Origin: Monodelphis domestica
Taxonomy: Eukaryota > Chordata > Mammalia > Didelphimorphia > Didelphidae
NCBI RefSeq assembly: GCF_027887165.1
Contig: NC_077233.1
Location: 228,556,872-228,620,871, forward strand
Reading direction: 5' to 3'
DNA: 64,000 nt
Below, piece by piece: positions 58,801 to 64,000 of this stretch; positions within the stretch are counted from its first letter, which is position 1, and every line of letters starts with the position of its first letter. The notes under the pieces are model-generated. The model saw nothing but the letters and a program-made list of their open reading frames with translations, was not told the origin of the DNA and searched no databases. The translations under genes were made by a program, and so were the position numbers.

Positions 58801-59529
58801 AAAAATCTTGGTGGTAATCACCACAAATTTCTGTTTTTAGACAAATGACTAAACAGGATTACAAAGCTTTCTAAGACAGAAAAGAACACCAACATTTGTC
58901 TTATTGAAGCCTTTTTAGCAAAAGTTTCTAAAGGGCACCCTTTAGTTCATCCATAATGTCTCTTACTCACCTAAGGATGAAGAAGAAAAAACAATCTGCC
59001 CATGGTCCTGGGACATAGCTGGGAGTAGATTCTAAGAGTCATTAGATTTAATAGATTGAACTATTGATAACTTTTTTTAATGCCAAAAGAGAGCAAAAAT
59101 AACTCTTAAAAGCTCAGTGGATTGAGAGCCAGGCCCAGAGACAGGAGGTCCTGGATTCAAATCTGGGCTCAGACATATCCTAGCTGTGTGACCCTGGGCA
59201 AGTCGCTTAACTCCCATTGCCTAGCCCTTACCCCTGGAACCAATACACAGTATTGATTCCAAGATGGAAGGTAAAGGTTTAAAAAAAAAAAAGCAGTATC
59301 TATCCCAGAATCCATGACAGAATGTATTATGTTATACAGAACCTGAAGTAAGATATGCAATGAAGGGAATATACTTCTGGAAAAATAAAAAAAGACTCTC
59401 ATTCTCTTACCTTTCACCAAGATAGTCCCCAATTACAGTTTTATTTAGGCCTTCTCCTTTATAAAGGAATTGGGCTATGTCTTCTGGGGTACTCTGCAGC
59501 AAGTCATTTTCTATAAGAAACTGAATTCC
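37157..59529 (-). CDS. CYTH3: CYTH3, cytohesin-3 (GRP1/ARNO3), N-terminal 83 codons outside window
   Basis: Nine exons on the minus strand (59411-59529, 55976-56056, 52717-52829, 49107-49255, 48734-48845, 38004-38080, 37807-37878, 37525-37679, 37157-37229) give 316 residues, plus one if a 3-base micro-exon at 48159-48161 is used. Added to the 83 missing N-terminal residues this makes 399 or 400, the family length. The Sec7 domain, with its glutamate finger in FRLPGEAQK, exchanges GDP for GTP on ARF1/ARF6. The PH domain ([18 protein letters not shown]) binds phosphoinositides and recruits the protein to the plasma membrane; the tail RKRRIANKK is polybasic. Paralogue choice (CYTH3 over CYTH1/2) rests on remembered CYTH3 sequence and on USP42 being next door. 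Confidence 0.95.
37525..37679 (-). CDS. CYTH3: CYTH3 exon: PH domain C-terminal part
   Basis: 155 bp; acceptor cttttttccag, donor gtgagt. It encodes [40 protein letters not shown] and [11 protein letters not shown] plus two bases of lysine. Human has S for the T and M for the I (remembered). It includes the C-terminal PH helix with its conserved Trp. Confidence 0.95.
37807..37878 (-). CDS. CYTH3: CYTH3 exon: PH domain, [20 protein letters not shown]
   Basis: 72 bp, 24 whole codons; acceptor tatcttgtag, donor gtaaga. It encodes [20 protein letters not shown] then PRKP, identical to human as remembered. Confidence 0.95.
38004..38080 (-). CDS. CYTH3: CYTH3 exon: PH domain core, [20 protein letters not shown]
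   Basis: 77 bp; acceptor gtttttatag, donor gtgagt. It encodes [20 protein letters not shown] then FEYTT after completing a glycine codon. The Lys/Arg residues of KTWKRRW form the phosphoinositide-binding pocket in this family. Direct joining to 48,734 gives the two-glycine loop. Confidence 0.95.
38500..38670 (-). repeat. Marsupial SINE, diverged
   Basis: agacttgcccagggtcacac core and gagtcacctaactgcttct head, reverse orientation. Confidence 0.7.
38775..38935 (+). mobile_element. L1 3' UTR fragment
   Basis: ttggatatggccagtttgtt and a G-rich run before ggaataaatttaaaaaataa match the tail of the L1 at 22,085-22,200. 5'-truncated remnant. Confidence 0.55.
40634..40914 (+). repeat. Marsupial SINE with MIR-like tail, near full length
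   Basis: gaggcagctggtgactagaa head, tggaattaggaagacctgag, then tcactgtgtgaccctgggga, then cacagtgcccagcacatatg. Its 3' end abuts the 3' end of the minus-strand LINE. Confidence 0.8.
40915..44465 (-). mobile_element. APE-type LINE (RTE-like), about 3.5 kb, endonuclease plus RT, CpG-rich
   Basis: Minus-strand frames give an apurinic-type endonuclease ([31 protein letters not shown] at about 43,155-43,526), a connecting region (42,293-42,760) and reverse transcriptase (41,220-42,125: [45 protein letters not shown], catalytic box [11 protein letters not shown]). Past the RT the frame resembles [18 protein letters not shown]. The coding region is split into at least five frames, so it is defective, but decay is much milder than in the other LINEs here. 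The 3' end is a short agtagt-type tail. The 5' limit is approximate and the clade name tentative. Confidence 0.8.
44606..44880 (+). pseudogene. 7SL (SRP) RNA retropseudogene, near full length
   Basis: Reads along nearly the whole 7SL RNA: the Alu-domain part cttctggggaggctgaggct, then ctgatcaggtgtctacactg, the S-domain part gggacaaccgggctgcccaa, then ctaatcagtagtagaattgg, and the 3' Alu-domain ttccagcctgagtaagttag. Substitutions and a small deletion in the S domain argue against a working SRP RNA gene. An A-rich tail follows (44,885-44,925). Because it keeps the S domain it is a 7SL copy and not an Alu/B1-type SINE. Confidence 0.8.
44890..46320 (-). other. CYTH3 intron, unrecognised sequence
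   Basis: No family recognised. A 92-codon plus-strand open frame at 45,781-46,059 lies in a somewhat G/C-richer stretch (about 45,570-46,200) that may be an unnamed repeat or old gene copy. Confidence 0.35.
46325..46432 (+). repeat. Short interspersed repeat, catttattaag type
   Basis: ctgtgctcagacactgtcct, then aatccttgcactcaaggaat; same unit as 18,075 and 20,262. A MIR3-like piece follows to about 46,560. Confidence 0.55.
47140..47385 (-). repeat. Marsupial SINE, second type
   Basis: gttgttgttgtttagtcttt, then gtggtttgctatttccttct, then ggatttgaactcaggtcttc and tccactgtgcca, reverse orientation. Confidence 0.75.
47386..48158 (-). other. CYTH3 intron downstream of the micro-exon
   Basis: AT-rich. 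A small MIR3-like piece (about 47,645-47,710) is the only repeat seen. Confidence 0.4.
48159..48161 (-). CDS. CYTH3: Candidate 3-base micro-exon (GAG) adding a third PH glycine
   Basis: On the minus strand the bases read ttctgcatttag-GAG-gtacgt, with a long pyrimidine-rich tract before the AG. Cytohesin genes are known to include or skip a 3-base exon at exactly this point, giving triglycine or diglycine PH domains with different phosphoinositide selectivity. Inclusion gives GGA-GGT-GGG, skipping gives GGT-GGG. It lies 573 bp downstream of the previous exon, in the correct intron. Confidence 0.75.
48734..48845 (-). CDS. CYTH3: CYTH3 exon: Sec7-PH linker and first PH strand
   Basis: 112 bp; acceptor ccccttacag, donor gttagt. 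It encodes [20 protein letters not shown] then [17 protein letters not shown] plus one G. The linker is the autoinhibitory region in cytohesins; the PH domain begins at REGWLLKLG. The lone terminal G forms a glycine codon with either the micro-exon or the next exon. Confidence 0.95.
49107..49255 (-). CDS. CYTH3: CYTH3 exon: Sec7 C-terminal half, [19 protein letters not shown]
   Basis: 149 bp; acceptor cttgtttcag, donor gtaagt. It encodes [40 protein letters not shown] and GDLPEELLR, the highly conserved Sec7 motif 2 region. Human has TA and IAMN where this has TV and ISMN (remembered). Confidence 0.96.
49256..51049 (-). other. CYTH3 intron, no recognised element
   Basis: AT-rich with a short TA tract near 49,745-49,775. 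Open frames here lack recognisable homology. Confidence 0.45.
51050..51295 (-). repeat. MIR SINE
   Basis: ttatttcctttaatcctcaa, then gttatccccattttcaagat, then gaagaaactgaggctgagaa; reverse-complement MIR. Confidence 0.7.
51685..52540 (+). mobile_element. L1 3' end (ORF2 C-terminus and 3' UTR)
   Basis: agagaaatgcaaatgaaagc, then ggtaataccactactgggtc, then ggatgtccatcaattggaga, and a 3' UTR ending near gtgtgacaataaaaacaaaa. 5'-truncated. The 133-codon open frame at 51,787-52,188 is ORF2 remnant. Confidence 0.85.
52717..52829 (-). CDS. CYTH3: CYTH3 exon: Sec7 catalytic glutamate finger
   Basis: 113 bp; donor gtagta. It encodes [20 protein letters not shown] then [17 protein letters not shown]. 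The catalytic glutamate of the LPGE loop is the GAG at 52,796-52,798 (read on the minus strand). The acceptor sits just downstream of a long TG microsatellite, which is unusual (see findings). Confidence 0.96.
52841..52908. repeat. (CA)n/(TG)n microsatellite next to a CYTH3 splice acceptor
   Basis: About 68 bp of mainly CA on the plus strand (TG on the CYTH3 sense strand) with a CG-containing stretch at the exon side, ending 12 bases before the exon border at 52,829. Open frames of poly(Val/Cys) here are artefacts. Confidence 0.95.
53410..53585 (-). repeat. MIR3-like repeat
   Basis: ttgagagggatcttggaggc, then gatgaggaaattgaggttcc, then gcatttgaattcaggccctc. Confidence 0.5.
53586..54945 (-). 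other. CYTH3 intron, no recognised element
   Basis: AT-rich. The minus-strand 88-codon open frame at 54,361-54,627 has no recognisable family. Confidence 0.4.
54948..55303 (+). repeat. L2-like 3' tail split by a MIR-like SINE
   Basis: L2-type tail halves (agaatgtaagctctctgaag at the left; aaataaatgtttgttgagtt at the right) flank a reverse MIR-like SINE at about 55,060-55,256. Confidence 0.5.
55976..56056 (-). CDS. CYTH3: CYTH3 exon: Sec7, [17 protein letters not shown]
   Basis: 81 bp; acceptor ctttcctag, donor gtaata. It encodes [20 protein letters not shown] and NLVQAL with split arginine codons at both ends. Identical to human as remembered. Confidence 0.95.
56057..59108 (-). other. CYTH3 intron, largely unique
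   Basis: Three kilobases of AT-rich sequence with no SINE, LINE or exon that I can recognise apart from a G-run near 58,702. Longest repeat-free intronic stretch in the window. Confidence 0.5.
59110..59293 (+). repeat. Marsupial tRNA/CORE-type SINE, near full length
   Basis: aagctcagtggattgagagc, then ctagctgtgtgaccctgggc, ending gtaaaggtttaaaaaaaaaa. It lies 118 bp downstream (CYTH3 sense) of the first visible CYTH3 exon. Confidence 0.85.
59411..59529 (-). CDS. CYTH3: CYTH3 exon: start of Sec7 domain, GIQFLIEN...DYLGE
   Basis: 119 bp; acceptor tttctcttcag, donor gtaaga. It encodes [20 protein letters not shown] then [19 protein letters not shown], roughly residues 84-123. Two conservative changes from remembered human (S to T, V to I). 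First CYTH3 exon visible; the coiled-coil exons are upstream of the window. Confidence 0.95.
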
Positions 59530-60174
59530 CTGAAGAGAAACATAAAAGAGAAAGTACTGAGTGTTTGGAGCTTATCTTGGGATACAATATGAGGTATTGG
59601 TCTAAATCTAATTTCTGCCAGATTGTTGACTAGTTTTCTGAGTAATATTTATTGAATAGTAAGTCTTTTAACCTATAAACTGGGGTCTGGGTTTACCAAA
59701 CACCACGCTAAAGTGTTTGTTTGCTTCTACATGTCACATATTCTAATCCATTCAATTGATTAACTTCTTTATTTTTTAACCAGGAGGACCAAATTATTTT
59801 AATGATTATTGCTTTGTTTTAGACCAGTTTGAGGTCTGGTGTGATAGACTTCCTTCTGATTCCTACATTCTTTACCATTTTTCTTTCATATGAGTTTTAT
59901 TATTTTTTTCTAGGTCTATAAAATATTCCTTTTAGAGTCTGATTGATATCGCTCTGAATAAGTAAGTTAATTTATATAGCATTGTCATTTTTATTATATT
60001 GCCTGCACCTATTCGTAGGCAATTAATTGTTTCTCTAATTATTTAGGTTTGTCTTTATTTCTCCAAGAAAATTTTGTAGATGATTTCATATATATTTTCT
60101 TGGGTACATCCTCAATAGTTAATCTCAAACCCATGTTGAATAAGAACATGTTTGGCTTCCCTTTAAAATTCATC

Positions 60175-60650
60175 TGTGGTTGTTCATCAATTGGGGAATG
60201 GCTAAACAAACTGAAAGGAATAGTGAACTGGAAAGACCTCCAGGAATTGATGCAGAGTGAAAGGAGAAGAACCAGGAGAGCATTGTACACAGAGACTGAC
60301 ACACTGTGGTACAATCAAATGTAATGGACTTCTCTACTAGCAGCATGCAATGACCCAGGACAATTCTGAGGGACTTATGAGAAAGATGCTATCCACCTCC
60401 AGAGAAGAACCTTTGGGAGTAGAAACACAGAAGAAAAACATGATTAATCACATGGCTCAACAGAGATGTGATTGGGGATGTTGACCTTAAATGATCACTC
60501 TATTGTAAATATTAATAATGGGTTTTGAACAATGATTGCATGTAAAACCTAGTGGAATTGCTCATCAGCTTTGGGAGGGGAAAGGGAGGAGGGGAGGGAA
60601 AGAACACGAATCATGTCACCATTAAAAAACATCCTAAATTAATTAAATAA
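60175..60650 (+). mobile_element. L1 3' end inserted in the antisense L1
   Basis: ttcatcaattggggaatggc, then ggagagcattgtacacagag, then gatgctatccacctccagag, then a G-rich run and A-rich tail near 60,640. 5'-truncated. Confidence 0.75.
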
Positions 60651-61104
60651 ATAAATGAATTTAAAAAAGAAATCCCCCTGAAAAAAGAATAAGAAATTCA
60701 TGTGTTCCTCTTTCCACCCAAGTGACTTCTCTTTGTGTCATTTTAATTATTAATTCTGTTTAGTCAAGATGTCTTTTAGTTTGAAATAGATGCTATTTGC
60801 ACATTAAGGAAAAGTCCATTTATGTCTGGTTTTTTTGATGTTTTAAATATAAATGGCTATTGATCTTTGTAAAAAAAAGACTTCTCATCTATCAATAAGA
60901 TCATAAGATTTTGATTGTTTTTGTTATTAGTATAGCCTATTATGTCTGTAGTTTTCCTAATAATGAACCAACCTGCATTCCTGGTACATAAATGACCTGA
61001 TCACAGGGTCACAGAAAGAACACATCTTTCTGATGTGTTGCTGTAACCTCTTTATTAATATTTTAATTTTAAAATTTTTGCTTTGGTATTGATTAGAGAA
61101 ACTG

Positions 61105-61345
61105 ATTTATGACAGGAGTTTCTAACCTAGGATCTAAGGAACAAAGGACATGTGGATATATGTCAGCAGATTTATGAAGTTCGAAAGGAAAATTTACGTT
61201 TTTTGTTTCAATGTAATTGGTTTCCTTATAATCTTGTATATTTTGTTTTATACACTTAAAAAAAAAATTCTAAGGTTTCCATAGGCCTTAGCAGACTGCC
61301 AGAAGGGTCTATAACCAAAAAAAGTTTGAGAAGTCAAGGTCAGTT
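61105..61345. repeat. DNA-transposon-like repeat, second copy
   Basis: ttctaacctaggatctaagg at one end, aaaaaaagtttgagaagtca at the other. It shares the ataggccttagcagactgcc type of core with 27,292-27,482. Confidence 0.45.
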
Positions 61346-61956
61346 TCTTCTGAAATTGTATTACTTAAATTATCTATTTCCTGTTCTGTTAATCTGAACA
61401 TTTTATATTTTTGTAAATATTCACTTAATTCCTTTGCTAGTTTTATTGCCATAGAATTGGACAACAGAATTTCTAGTAAATTTCTTTTATTTTTCTATTT
61501 CATATTCGTTTGCTGTAACTTCTTTTCAATTTTTGATACTAATAATTTGGGTTTTTTAATCAGACTAGGTACTGATTTTTTCTATTTTACTGGTTTTCTA
61601 AAACCCATATTCTTAGTTTTATTTATGAAGTAAATATTAATGTTATTGTTTTTGCTTTCAGTTTGGTTAATCTCTTCTTTGTTTTTCAGGATTTCTATTC
61701 TGGAATTGAGCTTCGATTTTTGGTTTAATGTTTTTCTAGTTTTTTTTTTTGTTGTTTTTTCATTCTTATGTCCAATGCATTGATTTGTTTTTTCTCTTTT
61801 GTTGATGAAAGTCTTTAGAGACTATATGAATTGTTACTTAAGCTTTCACTACATTACAAAACCTTTAATATATTGTCTCATTGATGCCATTTTCTTTAAT
61901 CAAATTATCTGTTGTTTCTATGATTTGTTCTTAGATTCATTATTTTGGTTTTTTAA

Positions 61957-62140
61957 AAAACCTTTCTCTTCCATCTTAGAATCAATACTGTGTATTGGTA
62001 CCAAAGCAGAAGAGCAGTAGGGGATAGGCAATAGGAGTTAGATGACTTGTCCAGGGTCACCCAACTAAGAAGTGTTTGAAGACAAGTTTGAATAGTCTCT
62101 AGGCCTGGCTCTCAATCTACTAAACCACCAAGTTTCCCTC
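61957..62140 (-). repeat. Marsupial tRNA/CORE-type SINE
   Basis: cctttctcttccatcttaga start, gatgacttgtccagggtcac core, reverse orientation, inside the antisense L1. Confidence 0.75.
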
Positions 62141-62934
62141 AATTCATGAATTTTTTAGGATTAAATTAGTTTCTAATTTTTAATGGTTTCTTCAAAAGTC
62201 TTTCACTGAATATAATTTTTATTGTATTGTGTTCAGTAAAGGATATGCTTAGTATTTCTGCTTTTCTGCATTTTGGTGATGTTTTTATACTTTAATATGT
62301 AATCAGTTTCTGTAAATGTATCATGAGTAACTGAGAACATGTATACAACTTTCAATAATAACCAGAGCCCTATCATATTTAACTTTTCTAAAAATCTGTT
62401 CATGTAATTAAATTCTTATTTACCTTTCCATAGATTTGTCTAGGTCTGAAATTGGTATATTGAATGTCTTATCAACAACTTTAATTTAACTCTTTATTTC
62501 TTCCTTAAAACTGTTCATGTTTTCTGGTAAATGTTTAGCTGCTATGTCACTCATTTAAATGTGAAAGCAACCCTGGATTCTCAAAGGTTATGCCAACAAA
62601 GTGCAAGTTAAGAGTAAAGGTCAGCTAAGATTTTAAAATAAAACAAATTTTATGTTTCAATTTTCATTATTAACTGAGTTTTTCTCCTATTTTCCCAGAA
62701 AAACCTAACTAACAACTTGACTGAACACTGAAACACTAACTTGATCCTTCCAGAGCCTCTTTAGTTTTTGCATAGGCTCTGAAGTTCATGAGGCAGAATA
62801 AACTAGGTCCAATATTGTGAACTGTAAAAAACAAGGACTTTTAATTTTATTCCTTTCAGCCATAGAAATAAGGAACTCTGTTCACCTCAACAGAAGTCTC
62901 ACTTGTTACACTGTTAAGATAGCCAAAAGAGAAG

Positions 62935-64000
62935 GTGGAGTCAAGATGGCAACTTAGACACAGCAAAAGTCCAGACCTCTGTAAAACCATTTAACACCAA
63001 TCAAAAACAAAGTACCTCGAAGTGACAGAAAACCAAATCTAACAACAGGACAGAGTTGGGGGACCCTCCCACTAGATTCAACTTAAAAGGTACTCAAAAA
63101 AAAAGTCTGAATTCTTGAACTCTCAGGTTCAAGGGAAAGGAAGAAGGAAGGTCCGAGGACTCCTCCCCCATCTATAAGGCTGAGTCTCCAACTGTGGCTG
63201 GAATCTCTGGGTGGGCAAGGGTTCTAGTCTGGAAGGAGTGCCTTGCTGGCACAGGTATGCCAGGTTCAAGGTGTTGAACACAGATGACAGGGAGGCAGCT
63301 GGAGGAGAAGCTCAGAGAGGGCAGCCTAGGCTCAGCCAAAACGCTCCATCTTGCCCCCATTCCTTCTTGAGGTTTTGGACTCAGGGCACATCCAGCTCAG
63401 CAGATCAACTCTTCCCTGGCTTAATCTTATCAATAGGGCAGAGATAAGAAGCCTTCAGAGGGCAGGGAAACTCAATATCCAATACCCCTCCCCCACAGAC
63501 TGCACTGAGAATAACTATAAGAATTCAACTGACTCTGAACCTAAGGCAAAGGTTGTAACCATTACAGAATACCTTGCTAACAAGGTGGGAAGCACAGCTC
63601 CCTTCACCTACACCTTCAGTTTCTGTTGCCTGCTGGGGAAGATCTGACCTCAGGGCTCATTAAAACTATAAGCCTAACCTGGTCAATCAGCAGAGTGAAG
63701 AAGAAGCCCCTTCAGGACAAAATAGCACAAACTCACAAATCCAGTAAATAATCAGAAGAGGAAGATTATAGCCAATTACATGGGGAAAAGAAAGAAAAAA
63801 ATATGAGTAAACAAGAGAAAAAGAAAAAAAATTATAAATGACAGCCTCTATATAGACAATGAACAAAGGACAAATGGAACAGAGGAGGACCAAGGAACAC
63901 CAAGCAAAAACACCGAAACTCCAGTAAATTGAACACAAGCTTTGGAAGAACTCAAAATACAATTCAAAAAACAATTAAGAGAGTCTGACGACAACTGGGA
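62935..64000 (+). mobile_element. L1 5' end: 5' UTR and start of ORF1, runs off the window
   Basis: Begins gagaaggtggagtcaagatg, a typical L1 5' start, and runs through a G/C-richer 5' UTR. An ORF1 candidate starts at ATG 63,803 (MSKQEKKKK), carries an in-frame TGA near 63,929-63,931, and then reads ALEELKIQFKKQLRESDDNW, a coiled-coil like that of L1 ORF1 proteins. Having both 5' UTR and ORF1 suggests an insertion that is full length or was so at arrival. Confidence 0.7.

Larger units (their letters stand above)
59745..62560 (-). mobile_element. Antisense L1 ORF2 region, interrupted
   Basis: T-rich plus-strand sequence reading as reverse-complement L1 ORF2 (tagcattgtcatttttatta, then tgtctttatttctccaagaa, then aggatttctattctggaatt). 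Inserted into it are an L1 3' end (60,175-60,650), a DNA-transposon-like repeat (61,105-61,345) and a SINE (61,957-62,140). It runs in the same sense as CYTH3 transcription. Confidence 0.65.

Noticed and set aside
59530-64000. Upstream CYTH3 exons (KTTQRNKQIAMGRKK and coiled-coil exons)
   Set aside because: Looked for on the minus strand up to the window end and not seen; they must lie beyond 64,000.

Overview
The window is nuclear DNA from a marsupial mammal. The evidence is the repeat content: many tRNA-headed CORE/MIR-type SINEs of the kind abundant in marsupials (for example 15,275-15,466 and 59,110-59,293), marsupial-type L1 5' and 3' ends, and old RTE-like LINEs. The SINE type looks more like Australian marsupials than opossums, but that point is weak. 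The two genes are neighbours in the same tail-to-tail arrangement on human 7p22 (recalled synteny).

Region 1-32,490 (+ strand) is the 3' three quarters of USP42, a nuclear ubiquitin-specific protease. The window opens in an intron after the catalytic-Cys region. Exons from 251 to 7,069 finish the USP fold, including the CxxC pairs, the His box and the Asp. Exons at 7,859-8,614, 8,753-8,847, 22,927-24,420 and 26,008 onward encode the long disordered, Ser-rich and then Arg/Lys-rich tail. Two 3' ends are visible: a short tail read through a splice donor (stop at 26,357-26,359), and a spliced tail using exons at 28,768 and 29,620 with a 3' UTR exon from 31,414.

About 530 bp containing one SINE separates this gene from CYTH3 (cytohesin-3, an ARF guanine-nucleotide exchange factor), which occupies the minus strand from about 33,018 to past the window end. 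A 4.1 kb, apparently repeat-free 3' UTR is followed, reading upward, by PH-domain exons (37,157-38,080 and 48,734-48,845) and Sec7 exons (48,734-59,529). The N-terminal 83 codons lie beyond 64,000. A 3-base micro-exon candidate at 48,159-48,161 would switch the PH domain between two and three glycines.

The introns are repeat-rich. The 14 kb USP42 intron (8,848-22,926) holds L1 and RTE-like fossils nested in one another with SINEs inside them. The 10.6 kb CYTH3 intron (38,081-48,733) holds a 3.5 kb, unusually CpG-rich LINE with recognisable endonuclease and reverse transcriptase, and a nearly full-length 7SL RNA retropseudogene. The right end holds an antisense L1 interrupted by other elements, and the 5' end of another L1 running off the window.

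I found no microbial-type operon, CRISPR array or novel gene system. The best leads are the micro-exon, the two USP42 C-termini, the TG-repeat splice acceptor of the catalytic Sec7 exon, and the CpG-rich LINE. All product names rest on residues I recognised by reading, not on database searches.
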